From NCBI GenBank assembly GCA_937937315.1, contig CALDCK010000047.1:1-50995 (forward strand): a stretch of DNA of 50,995 nucleotides. Direction: 5' to 3'. The position numbers and the translations under genes were made by a program. Position 1 is the stretch's first letter. The number at the start of each line of letters is the position of its first letter. This document shows positions 1-8,988 of this stretch, piece after piece. The stretch is from an uncultured bacterium. GTDB lineage: Bacteria; Myxococcota_A; UBA9160; SMWR01. The notes beneath the pieces are model-generated. The model saw only the letters and a list, made by a program, of their open reading frames with translations. It did no database searches and had not been told where the DNA came from.

Positions 1-1
1 G

Positions 2-442
2 CACCAGTGCGCGAGCGCCTCGAAGCAGAGCTCGAGCGCGGCTGGCTCGACCACGATGGTCGACCTCGCGGATGTCATCCCGAGCGCGATGGGTGAGCTC
101 GCCGCACGGGCCTATCGGAGCCTTGACCTTTCATCCCTCCACCCCACATTCTTCAGTTGCGTCGTGACGAACGTGGCTGGCCCGGGAGATCCGCTCTTTC
201 TGGCAGGCTCGCGCATGACCGCCTGCTACGGGCTCGGGCCGATCTTCGACGGCGTTGGCCTGATTCACCCGGTTCTGAGCTACGACGGCGGCATCACGAT
301 CTCGTTCACGAGCTGTCCGGAGATGCTCCCGAACCCCGCACGCTACGAGGAGCTGCTCCGGGAGGCCTTCGAGGAGCTGGCGATCGCAGCCGGAGCGCGA
401 GGCACCGCGGACGTTCCAGCGACAGAGGGGTGCGGGCGATGA
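2..442 (+). CDS. WS/DGAT-family O-acyltransferase (wax ester synthase/diacylglycerol acyltransferase), C-terminal part, 5' truncated by window edge
   Basis: Translation FFSCVVTNVAGPGDPLFLAGSRMTACYGLGPIFDGVGLIHPVLSYDGGITISFTSCPEMLPNP matches the WS/DGAT C-terminal domain pattern (NVPGP...YG.GPI.DG.GL....SY.G...). Confidence 0.85.
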   Translation, partial: HQCASASKQSSSAAGSTTMVDLADVIPSAMGELAARAYRSLDLSSLHPTFFSCVVTNVAGPGDPLFLAGSRMTACYGLGPIFDGVGLIHPVLSYDGGITISFTSCPEMLPNPARYEELLREAFEELAIAAGARGTADVPATEGCGR

Positions 443-1323
443 CCATCTCCCTCATCACCGGCACCAGCACGGGTATCGGGCTCGCTACGGCGATACGGCT
501 GGCGAAGGACGGTCACAGGGTCTACGCCAGCATGCGAGATCTCGAGAGGTCAGCTCCCTTGCGTGCAGCGGCCGAGGCCGCAGGTGTCGAGATTGAGGTC
601 GTCGCCCTCGACGTCGTCGTCGACGACTCGGTTCGCGATGCCGTCGCGAACATCCTCGAAAGGGAGGGCCGAGTCGACAATCTCGTGAACAACGCCGGAA
701 TCGACGAGGGAGATGCGTTGGAGGAGACGTCGCTCGGCACTTTTCGCGCCGTCATGGAGACGAACTTTCACGGCGCGATTCGTTGCATCCAAGCCGTGCT
801 TCCGGGGATGCGTACCCGAAGAAAAGGATGCATCGTCAACGTCAGCTCGCTCATGGGTCGCGTTCCCAGCTCGGGAGCGTCCGCCTACTGCGCCTCGAAG
901 GCAGCCCTCGAGGCCGCGAGCGAGTCCCTCGCTGCGGAGGTCTCGGCCTTCGACATACGCGTCGTTCTCGTCGAGCCGGGGCTCGTCTTGACGCCCATCT
1001 TCGCGAAGCGACGGCTCCCAGCCGCCGGCTCTCCCTACGCCGATCTGTATCGGCGGAGCCTGGCGCTCTTTCCGAAGCTCATCGAAAGCGGGTCCACCGC
1101 GGAGGACACCGCGGATGTGATCGCCCGGGCCATCCACACGAGCGAGCCACACCTCCGCTATCTCGTAGGCCGGGACGCCGAGACCATTCTGGCAAAGCGC
1201 GCGAGGATGACCGACGAGGACTTCGTCGCCATGGGCCGGTGTGAGAGCGATGAGGACTTCTACGTGGCTTTCGCGAGACACTTTGGCATCGACGTCCGAC
1301 CCGGTGATCGAACGGCGTCCTAG
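439..1323 (+). CDS. SDR-family NAD(P)-dependent oxidoreductase
   Basis: N-terminal TGTSTGIGLATAIRLA nucleotide-binding motif, NNAG, YCASK active site; ATGA overlap with upstream gene. Confidence 0.9.
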   Translation: MTISLITGTSTGIGLATAIRLAKDGHRVYASMRDLERSAPLRAAAEAAGVEIEVVALDVVVDDSVRDAVANILEREGRVDNLVNNAGIDEGDALEETSLGTFRAVMETNFHGAIRCIQAVLPGMRTRRKGCIVNVSSLMGRVPSSGASAYCASKAALEAASESLAAEVSAFDIRVVLVEPGLVLTPIFAKRRLPAAGSPYADLYRRSLALFPKLIESGSTAEDTADVIARAIHTSEPHLRYLVGRDAETILAKRARMTDEDFVAMGRCESDEDFYVAFARHFGIDVRPGDRTAS

Positions 1324-1421
1324 CCAAACCCGCTGCCTGCCCCCGGTGCCGAGCTCTAGTCGATCAGCGCGATGTCGTTCGCCATCAGGATCACGATGCG
1401 TCGAGAGGCCCGAGAGGCGGC

Positions 1422-4400
1422 TCACGCCGTGAGCTCGACCTCTAGCCGTGCGGCGTGGGCCGGTGCGCCGATCGCTTCGTAGCCCTGCTGCGCCTCGCGC
1501 AACAGCTCCCGGCGTGCATCGTCGTCTCCCAGAACTCCAGCGAGCTCGGCGCGCCACTCGCAGAGTCCGGGGGCGAGGGTGGTCGAGCCCGTCCGCTCGA
1601 TCAGTGCGGCGGCTTCCGCGAGAGCGGCTTCGACGCCGTCCCGAGCGGGTGCTCCTTCGCTGCGAAGCAGCGCGCGCGCCAGTACGCCATGGGCCGCGGC
1701 TTCGAAGTTTGCGCGCAGCGAGCGCCGGCAGAGGGCGATCGCCTCGGCGGCGGCCGGCCGAGCGCCCGAGAGATCGCCGCTCTCGAGCAGTGCTTCGGCC
1801 AGGATCCACGCGGTCCTGCCGGCATGCTGCTTCTCGACTCTCCCCAGGATCTCGAGAGCGGTCCGCGCCGGCGCGATCGCGTCCGTGGCGCGCCCGGCCG
1901 CCAGGTGTGCGTACGCGACGGAGTGCTGTGCGTGCGCGACCATCACCGGATGCTCGCCCAGCTGGAGGCTCACCTCCTCGACCTGACGGGCGATTGCGAG
2001 CAGTCGATCCGCGTCGTGGGCGTGATAGTAGACCTCGCTGATGAAGGACAGGGCGTAGCCGACCATCTCCAGCGTGTCGTCCTCCTCAGAAAGACGTCGA
2101 CAGCGGTTCAGCTCCTCGGCCGCTTCCGGGAGGCGGCCGGTCCACGCGAGGGCGTAGCCGCGCCAGATCGAATACCAGCTGTGGGGACTGACGCCGATGC
2201 TCCACTCATCCGGCGGGATACTCCGCGGGAAGCGCTGGAGCCCTTCTTCTGCCGCCTGGAGGGACTCCCCGAATCGCGCGGCGAAGCCCAGTGAATCGGC
2301 ACGGTATCCCCAGGCATTCGCCTGGGTCGGGACGTGATCGAGCTCGAGCGCTGCGCGCTGGTTCTCGATGGCCGCCTCTACGTACGCCCCCACGTCGCCT
2401 TCGGCACAGAGCGCACGGGCATGGCTGATCGACAGCCTCGCGTGGGCACGTCGGTCCCCGAGCACATCGGCGAGGGCCTTCCCTTCGTCGAGGATCTGGC
2501 GGGCCTCCTCGAGGCCCATGCCGACGCGCCAGCTCATGTTCAAGGTCTGGGCGCAAGCCGCGAGACCGAGCTCGGCAGCCTCACGATCCCCCGGTAGCGC
2601 GCGGAGCAGAACCCGCACCCGCGCCCAGTGATGCATCGCTGCGGCAACGTCGGTCGTGCCAACCCACTCGGCAGCGCGCCGGTGCCAGCGTGCGGCCGGG
2701 AGCGCGGCACCGGCCTCCTCGTAGTGGTGCGCGAGTAGGGGGGCACGTTCTTCGAGATGCTCCGCGTACTGATGCTCGATCGCACGCGCCACAGCGGCGT
2801 GGACCGATCGGCGCCGCTCCTTGAGCTGGCTGCCCAGCGCGACCTCCTGGGTCAGCGGATGCTTGAACGAGTACTCCGTGACCGGGTAGATCGCCTGCTC
2901 GTGGATGAACTCCGCATCCTGTAGGGCGGCCAGCGCCGCCTTCAGGCCTTCGAGGGGTTCCTCCGCGACCTCCACCAGGAGCGGCTCGGAGAAGTCCTTA
3001 CCGATGACCGACGCCACCTGGAGCAGTCGCTTCTCGCGCTCCGGAAGCCGATCGATGCGCGCGGCCAGCACCGCGTGTACGGTGGCCGGGACCTCGAGGC
3101 GATCGATCGGCGTCACCAGTCGGTACGAGCCGCGCTCCCCCTCGAGATGCCCCGACTCGATCAGGGTCTGTGCGACCTCCTCGGTAAAGAAGGGATTCCC
3201 GCCGGTGCGGGCGTGGATCGGGCCGGCCAGTGGCGCGAGGCTCGGGTCGGTGCCGAGCAGGTCCGCGAGCAGCTCTGCAATCGCCTCCTCGCCCAGCGGT
3301 GTCAGCGGAATCTGTCGGTACCAGGACCTCCGCATCCAGTCGGCGTGGTACTCCGGGCGGAAGTTCACGAGCATCAGGCTGCGGCTGCCGGAGCGCGCGT
3401 CGACCATGTGCTCCAGGAACTCTCCGCTCGCCGCGTCGAGCCAGTGCAGGTCCTCGATCAGCGTGATCATCGTCTGGGACTCGCTCACGCTTTGGATCAC
3501 CTGGCGCATCACGGCGAGCAGCTGACGCTGTCGTGCTTCCGGGTCGAGCCGAGGCGCCGGGCGCTCCGGATCCGCGACGCCGAGGAAGTCGAAGAGCAGA
3601 GGCAGCGCGTCCGCGAAGTTCTGGTCGAGCAGCACCATCCGACCGGCGATCCTCTCGCGAGCGGTCCGATCGTCGTCCTCCGCAGTGATCCCGAAGTAGG
3701 CGCGGAATACCTCGAGGATGGGCAGTAGGGGGATGTTCTTGCCGTGTGCAACAGCGCGGCCCTCGAACACGCGCATGCCCTGGGCGCGGCAGCGCTCCAG
3801 GAACTCGAAGCACAGCCGGCTCTTGCCGGTTCCCGCCTCGGCGACGACCCCCACGACCTGACCGTTGCCTTCGGCCGACTGCTCGAGGGCGTCGTCGAGG
3901 GTGCGCAGGTCGGCCGCCCGGCCCACGAAGCGCGAGAGCCCCCGCGCGCGGGAGATGTCGAAGCGCGTGCGCGATTCGCCGAGGCCAGCGAGGCGATGGA
4001 CGTGTACGGGTTCGCCGACACCCTTCACACGGAACTCGCCGAGGTCCTCGAGTGCGAAGTAGCCGCCGGCCAGCGCGGCCGTCGCCGCCGTCAGGTAGCA
4101 GGAGTTCGGCTCGGCGAGGGCCTCCATGCGCTGTGCGAGACCCACGGTGTGCCCCTGGGCGGTGTAATCCATGCGCAGGTCGTCGCCGATGCTCGCGACC
4201 ACGACCTCGCCCGAGTGGATGCCCATCCGCGTGGAGAAGCCGAGCCCGTGTTCCCGCTTCACCTCCGTGGCGTAGCGCGAGACTTCCTCACGCAACTGCA
4301 GCGCCGCGAAGCAGGCTCGCTGCGCGTGGTCCTCGTGGGCGATCGGTGCGCCGAAGAGCGCCATGATTCCGTCACCGGTGTACTGGTTGACCGTGCCTTC

Positions 4401-4802
4401 GAAGCGGTGGACGCCTTCGGTCAGGATCTCGAAGAAGCGCTCGAGGATGCGGTGCCACTGTTCGGGATCGAGCTGCTCGGCCAACTCCATCGAGCCCTTC
4501 ACATCGGCGAAGAGCACGGTCACCTGCTTGCGCTCCCCTTCGAGTGCGGACTTGCTCTGCAGGATCCGGTCGACGAGGTGCTTGGGCGTGTAGTCGCGGG
4601 GACTTCGTGCAGATTCCCCGGCGGCGGCCGGTGGGGCGGCACTGTCCACCGGATGCGCGCACTCGTCGCAGAAGCGGGCGCCCGGGCGGAGCCCGGTCCC
4701 ACAGCTGGCGCAGCTCGGTGCGAGCGGCGTCGCGCACGCTTCGCAGAACTTCGCCGAATCCCGATTCTCGTGCCCGCAGCCGGAGCAGTTCATGGGTTCC
4801 AC
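1422..4802 (-). CDS. Zinc-ribbon / class III adenylate-guanylate cyclase / AAA ATPase / TPR protein (1126 aa)
   Basis: N-terminal CSGCGHENRDSAKFCEACATPLAPSCASCGTGLRPGARFCDEC (double zinc ribbon); cyclase motifs LFADVKGSMELAEQLD and GDGIMALFGAP; Walker A EAGTGKSRL, Walker B TLIEDLHWLD; long helical TPR-like C-terminus. Confidence 0.9.
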   Translation of the reverse strand: MEPMNCSGCGHENRDSAKFCEACATPLAPSCASCGTGLRPGARFCDECAHPVDSAAPPAAAGESARSPRDYTPKHLVDRILQSKSALEGERKQVTVLFADVKGSMELAEQLDPEQWHRILERFFEILTEGVHRFEGTVNQYTGDGIMALFGAPIAHEDHAQRACFAALQLREEVSRYATEVKREHGLGFSTRMGIHSGEVVVASIGDDLRMDYTAQGHTVGLAQRMEALAEPNSCYLTAATAALAGGYFALEDLGEFRVKGVGEPVHVHRLAGLGESRTRFDISRARGLSRFVGRAADLRTLDDALEQSAEGNGQVVGVVAEAGTGKSRLCFEFLERCRAQGMRVFEGRAVAHGKNIPLLPILEVFRAYFGITAEDDDRTARERIAGRMVLLDQNFADALPLLFDFLGVADPERPAPRLDPEARQRQLLAVMRQVIQSVSESQTMITLIEDLHWLDAASGEFLEHMVDARSGSRSLMLVNFRPEYHADWMRRSWYRQIPLTPLGEEAIAELLADLLGTDPSLAPLAGPIHARTGGNPFFTEEVAQTLIESGHLEGERGSYRLVTPIDRLEVPATVHAVLAARIDRLPEREKRLLQVASVIGKDFSEPLLVEVAEEPLEGLKAALAALQDAEFIHEQAIYPVTEYSFKHPLTQEVALGSQLKERRRSVHAAVARAIEHQYAEHLEERAPLLAHHYEEAGAALPAARWHRRAAEWVGTTDVAAAMHHWARVRVLLRALPGDREAAELGLAACAQTLNMSWRVGMGLEEARQILDEGKALADVLGDRRAHARLSISHARALCAEGDVGAYVEAAIENQRAALELDHVPTQANAWGYRADSLGFAARFGESLQAAEEGLQRFPRSIPPDEWSIGVSPHSWYSIWRGYALAWTGRLPEAAEELNRCRRLSEEDDTLEMVGYALSFISEVYYHAHDADRLLAIARQVEEVSLQLGEHPVMVAHAQHSVAYAHLAAGRATDAIAPARTALEILGRVEKQHAGRTAWILAEALLESGDLSGARPAAAEAIALCRRSLRANFEAAAHGVLARALLRSEGAPARDGVEAALAEAAALIERTGSTTLAPGLCEWRAELAGVLGDDDARRELLREAQQGYEAIGAPAHAARLEVELTA
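4422..4508. repeat. Left arm of 87-bp perfect inverted repeat (partner 5750..5836)
   Basis: Reverse complement gccgatgtgaagggctcgatggagttggccgagcagctcgatcccgaacagtggcaccgcatcctcgagcgcttcttcgagatcctg equals 5750..5836; homology extends to 4321 with 5 mismatches over 188 bp. Confidence 0.95.
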
Positions 4803-4904
4803 TCTACCCCGAGGAGATGCAGAAGTGGCGCATCGTTCGGCCCCGGCTGGAATCGGGTCTCGAGACGAGAGGTCGGCGCAACCGCCGCCTGCATCGCGTG
4901 TAGG

Positions 4905-5238
4905 TCACGCTTCGATCGACCTCGCGCAATCCTCCCAGCCGTTGACTCCGATCTCCGAGAAACGCTGCCGCGCGTCGGCGAGGCCGCGTGCCATGGCGTC
5001 GTCATCGCCTTGCATGCGGGCGAGCCCCGCTCGCTCGAGCAGGATGTGCGGAAGGGGGCCGACGACCTCTCCGCGATCGACGAAGAGAGCGTGGGTGCCG
5101 TCGATCCGGGCCTGCAGCTCGTCCTGTTGCTCCGGCCCCCCGACCCTGCGCAGGACCCGCTCGGCGTCTCCGAGGACCCAGCAGGCCTGGCACTCCGCCG
5201 AGGCCGGTCGCTGAGCGAGGCGTTCGCCGGCGCAGGTT
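4905..5238 (-). pseudogene. C-terminal remnant of a third cyclase-AAA-TPR paralog (no start codon, 5' part missing)
   Basis: Hand translation of the minus strand: CAGERLAQRPASAECQACWVLGDAERVLRRVGGPEQQDELQARIDGTHALFVDRGEVVGPLPHILLERAGLARMQGDDDAMARGLADARQRFSEIGVNGWEDCARSIEA*. Resembles the tail of 1422..4802 (LCEWRAELAGVLGDDDARRELLREAQQGYEAIGAPAHAARLE). No ATG/GTG/TTG-initiated ORF of 60 aa or more is listed in this frame. Confidence 0.6.
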
Positions 5239-5422
5239 CGAGGCCCCCTCGACCGAGTCGAGCGCCGCGCGAGGCGGCGAGCGTATCTCGGGCGGGGGCG
5301 CCTGTCGCCCGGTATCAGACCGATCGGGCCATCGTGCCGGTCCGTCGGCCGGCTCGGTCCTTCTCACACTTCGCTCGCGCCGCGGCGTCCTTCCCCTCGG
5401 CGGTGGGTGTAGAATCGGTTCG

Positions 5423-8400
5423 ATGAGCTTCTTGAAGACGATCGAGGCGGCCCGGGCGTTCCTGGAACGCAACGAGCGGGTGTCGCTCCGCGCCCTCCAA
5501 CGCGAGTTCGCCCTCGATGACGACGAGCTGGAAGAGCTGATCGAGGAGCTGGTCGAGATCCAGAGGGTCGCGGTCCGGGACGGACGCGCCATCGCCAGGG
5601 TGGGAAGCTCTCCGCCGAGCCCGGCTCCAGCCGGGCCCCAGGAGTCCGAGCGGACGCCACGTGACTACACGCCGAAGCACCTGGCCGAGAAGATCCTTCG
5701 ATCGAGATCCGCACTGGAAGGCGAGCGCAAGCAGGTGACCGTGATGTTTGCCGATGTGAAGGGCTCGATGGAGTTGGCCGAGCAGCTCGATCCCGAACAG
5801 TGGCACCGCATCCTCGAGCGCTTCTTCGAGATCCTGGCCGAGGGCGTCCACCGCTTCGAAGGCACGGTCAACCAGTACACCGGCGACGGAATCATGGCGC
5901 TCTTCGGCGCACCGATCGCTCACGAGGATCACGCGCATCGGGCCTGCTATGCCGCGCTGCAGCTGCGCGACACCGTGCGGGACTACGCCAACGAGGTCCG
6001 GGTGCAGTACGGGGTCCCGTTTGGCGTCCGTATCGGGATCAACTCGGGCGAAGTCGTCGTGGGTCGGATCGGTGACGACCTGCGCATGGACTACACCGCG
6101 CAGGGGCAGACCGTCGGCCTCGCCCAGCGGATGGAGGCGCTCGCCGAGTCGGGGCATATCTGCCTCTCCGAGCACAGCGAGCGGCTCGTCACGGGCTACT
6201 TCGAGCTCCAGGACCTTGGACGCATGCAGGTCAAGGGAGTGGCGGAGCCCGTCGGCCTCTTCGATCTCGAAGGCGTCGGTGCGTTTCGCACTCGTCTCGA
6301 TCGCTCCCGAGCGCGCGGGCTCTCGAGCTTCGTCGGCCGCGACCGCGATATGGCCACGCTCGAGGCGGCCCTCGAACGCGCTCGCGGTGGCAGTGGTCAG
6401 GTGGTGGGCGTGGTGGCCGACGCGGGCACCGGCAAGTCTCGTTTGTGTGCCGAGTTCCTCGACGGATGCCGCGCACAGGGGATTCCGATCTTCGAGGGGC
6501 GTGGCGTCGCCCACGGCAAGTCGATCCCCATGCTGCCGATGCTCGAGCTCTGGCGGGCCTACTACGGGATCTCCGACGGAGATACCCCGGAAACCACACG
6601 CGACAAGATCGCTGGGCGCCTGCTGCTCATGAACGAAAGCTTCCGCGAATCCCTGCCCTTCGTCTTCGATCTCTTCGGCGTACCAGACCCGGCGAACCCG
6701 GCCCCGGCGATCGACCCGGAGCAGAGACAGAAGCGCCTGCACGGCGTCGTCAAGCAGGTGTTTCACGATCCCGCCTACGGCGGCACGCGCGTGATGCTGC
6801 TCGAGGATCTCCACTGGTTCGATGGCGCGAGCGATGGCTTCCTCGAGACCACGATCGAGAGCGCACCCGCGACCCGCGATCTCGTGCTCTTGAACTTTCG
6901 GCCCGAGTACCAGGCGGACTGGATGCAGCGTTCCTACTACCAGCAGCTTCCGCTTCAACCGCTCGCGCCAGAGGCGATCCGCGCCTTCCTGCGCGATCAG
7001 CTCGGTGAGGATCCGAGTGTGGCCGCGCTGCCCGAGATGATCCACGAGCGGACCAAGGGCAATCCGTTCTTCATCGAAGAGGTCGTGCAGTCGCTGGTGG
7101 AGAGCGGCCACCTCGCGGGAACCCGAGGTGCCTACCGCCTGACGAGTGCGGTCGAAGCGCTCGAGGTTCCGGCGAGCGTGCAGGCCGTGCTGGCGGCGCG
7201 GATCGACCGCTTGCCGGAGCGCGAGAAGCAGCTGCTTCAGACGGCGGCAGCAATCGGTAAGAGCTTCCCGGAGACGTTGCTCCGCCAGGTCATCGCCCGG
7301 GTTTCGGAGCTCGACGAGACCGAGCTCAATCGAGCCCTCTCGGCCCTCGTCGCGGCCGAGTTCCTGTTCGAAGCGGCGCTCTATCCGCAGCTCGAGTACT
7401 CCTTCAAGCACCCGCTCACCCAGGAGGTGGCGCAGGGTTCGCAGCTCCGTGAGCGGCGAGTGCGTGTACACGCGGCGGTGGCGCAGGCCTTCGAGGAAGC
7501 GGGCGGCAATCTAGGCGAGCACGCGGCTGAGATCGCGCAGCACTGGGAGGAAGCCGAAGACCGTGACCGTGCAGCGCGCTGGTGCCGCCGTGCGGCCGAG
7601 TGGGCCGGGCTCTCGGACCCGCGCGAAGGTCTACGGCACTGGCGCCGGGTGCGAGAGCTCGCACCGGGCATCGCGGACGAGAGGGAGCGCAACGACCTGA
7701 CGCTGCAAGCATGTCTTCAGCTCTTCAAGCTCGGTTGGCGGATGGGTGGCAGCGAAGCGGAGTCCGAGGCGGTCTTCAACGAGGGCTGCGCGGTCGCCGA
7801 GCGAGCAGGAGACAGACCCGCTTTGGCTCGGCTGGTCGGATTCTACGGGCTGATGCGGGCGCAGCACGCTGGATCGGCGATCGACTACGTTCGCTATGGC
7901 GAGGAAGCCGCAGCGATCGCCGCGGAGTGCGACGATCCGGCCCTGCGCGCCGGAATCGGAACGCTACCCGCATTCGGGCACTTCTACGTAGGCGACGGTC
8001 GAGCGGCGCTCGAGTGGTCGGAGCGGGTGCTGGCGGAGACCGGATCGGACGTCGCACTCGGCAAGGAGATCGCCGGCTATGGTCCGCGCGCGGCCATGCT
8101 CTTCAACCGGGCGAAGGCTCTCATCGATCTGGGGCGCCTGGCGGAGGCAGAGACTGCCCTTCATGAGGCGGATCGCGTGGCCGACGAATCCCAGGACCTG
8201 GAGGTCCTGGGTTGGGTGAAGTGGGCCTGGGCTGCTCTGGGCTACACGCGCGGCGGCCCCGAGTCCTTTCTGGAGCAAGGCGTTCATTGTCTCGAGATCG
8301 CCGAGAAGCTCGACAACGATTCCTCTCACGTGACCGCGCACTGGGCGCTCGGGGTGGCGTACCTGGTCGACGGAGAGTTCCGCGCCGCATGCGACGAGAT

Positions 8401-8851
8401 CGGCGTGGCGGCTGAGATCATTCGGTATCGAGGTGCCCAGCGCGCGTGGTTTCCCGTGGTTCTGTCGATGCTCGCGGAGGCCCATCTGGCACTCGGCGAG
8501 CCGGCCGAGGCGTTGGTCGCTGCCCGCGAGGCCATCGACCGGGGGAGCGCCGGCGGCAATCGTTTACCAGAGGCACAGGCGCACCTCGCACTGGCGGGTG
8601 CCATGCTGCTGACGGACGGGACCTTGCCTCGCGCGGAGATCGAGAGCGCCCTCGAGCGCGCCGAAGAGCACGTCGAGTCGATCTCGGCCCGCTCGCTGTC
8701 CCCGCGCATTCTCGAGATGCGCGGGCGTCTGGCGAACGCCCTAGGTGACGCGTCCGCTTCCGATCGCGCACTGCACGAGGCGCTCGACCTCTACCGCGCC
8801 ATCGGCGCTACGGGCCACACCGAGCGACTGGCGCAGGAACTCGGTGCCTGA
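5423..8851 (+). CDS. Winged-helix-like N-terminus / class III adenylate-guanylate cyclase / AAA ATPase / TPR protein (1142 aa), paralog of 1422..4802
   Basis: Starts MSFLKTIEAARAFLERNERVSLRALQREFALDDDELEELIEEL; cyclase motifs MFADVKGSMELAEQLD and YTGDGIMALFGAP; Walker A DAGTGKSRL; LLEDLHWFD; TPR-like C-terminus. The listed ORF begins at 4988, but 5423 gives the family-like N-terminus. Confidence 0.9.
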   Translation: MSFLKTIEAARAFLERNERVSLRALQREFALDDDELEELIEELVEIQRVAVRDGRAIARVGSSPPSPAPAGPQESERTPRDYTPKHLAEKILRSRSALEGERKQVTVMFADVKGSMELAEQLDPEQWHRILERFFEILAEGVHRFEGTVNQYTGDGIMALFGAPIAHEDHAHRACYAALQLRDTVRDYANEVRVQYGVPFGVRIGINSGEVVVGRIGDDLRMDYTAQGQTVGLAQRMEALAESGHICLSEHSERLVTGYFELQDLGRMQVKGVAEPVGLFDLEGVGAFRTRLDRSRARGLSSFVGRDRDMATLEAALERARGGSGQVVGVVADAGTGKSRLCAEFLDGCRAQGIPIFEGRGVAHGKSIPMLPMLELWRAYYGISDGDTPETTRDKIAGRLLLMNESFRESLPFVFDLFGVPDPANPAPAIDPEQRQKRLHGVVKQVFHDPAYGGTRVMLLEDLHWFDGASDGFLETTIESAPATRDLVLLNFRPEYQADWMQRSYYQQLPLQPLAPEAIRAFLRDQLGEDPSVAALPEMIHERTKGNPFFIEEVVQSLVESGHLAGTRGAYRLTSAVEALEVPASVQAVLAARIDRLPEREKQLLQTAAAIGKSFPETLLRQVIARVSELDETELNRALSALVAAEFLFEAALYPQLEYSFKHPLTQEVAQGSQLRERRVRVHAAVAQAFEEAGGNLGEHAAEIAQHWEEAEDRDRAARWCRRAAEWAGLSDPREGLRHWRRVRELAPGIADERERNDLTLQACLQLFKLGWRMGGSEAESEAVFNEGCAVAERAGDRPALARLVGFYGLMRAQHAGSAIDYVRYGEEAAAIAAECDDPALRAGIGTLPAFGHFYVGDGRAALEWSERVLAETGSDVALGKEIAGYGPRAAMLFNRAKALIDLGRLAEAETALHEADRVADESQDLEVLGWVKWAWAALGYTRGGPESFLEQGVHCLEIAEKLDNDSSHVTAHWALGVAYLVDGEFRAACDEIGVAAEIIRYRGAQRAWFPVVLSMLAEAHLALGEPAEALVAAREAIDRGSAGGNRLPEAQAHLALAGAMLLTDGTLPRAEIESALERAEEHVESISARSLSPRILEMRGRLANALGDASASDRALHEALDLYRAIGATGHTERLAQELGA
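5750..5836. repeat. Right arm of 87-bp perfect inverted repeat (partner 4422..4508)
   Basis: Letter-by-letter comparison with the reverse complement of 4422..4508. Confidence 0.95.
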
Positions 8852-8988
8852 GGCAGACAGGCGACGGAGCGACTCCGACTCGACGCGGTCCGTGTACTCG
8901 GCCACCAGAGCGTCCTGGGCTCTAGCCGCGGCCGGCTACCCGGGATAGGCTCGCGGTCTCGGCACCACCGCCGGAGCGAAGAGGCCCG

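Noticed and set aside
550-1809. 419-aa minus-strand ORF across the SDR
   Set aside because: Shadow frame spanning a recognised SDR and an intergenic gap.
5315-7471. 718-aa minus-strand ORF antisense to the second cyclase
   Set aside because: Antisense shadow of a well-supported coding region; no motifs of its own.
1422-8851. Mobile element or composite transposon explanation for the inverted cyclase pair
   Set aside because: No transposase, IS ends or target-site duplications seen. The repeat arms are internal to homologous coding domains, so paralogy plus gene conversion or inversion fits better.
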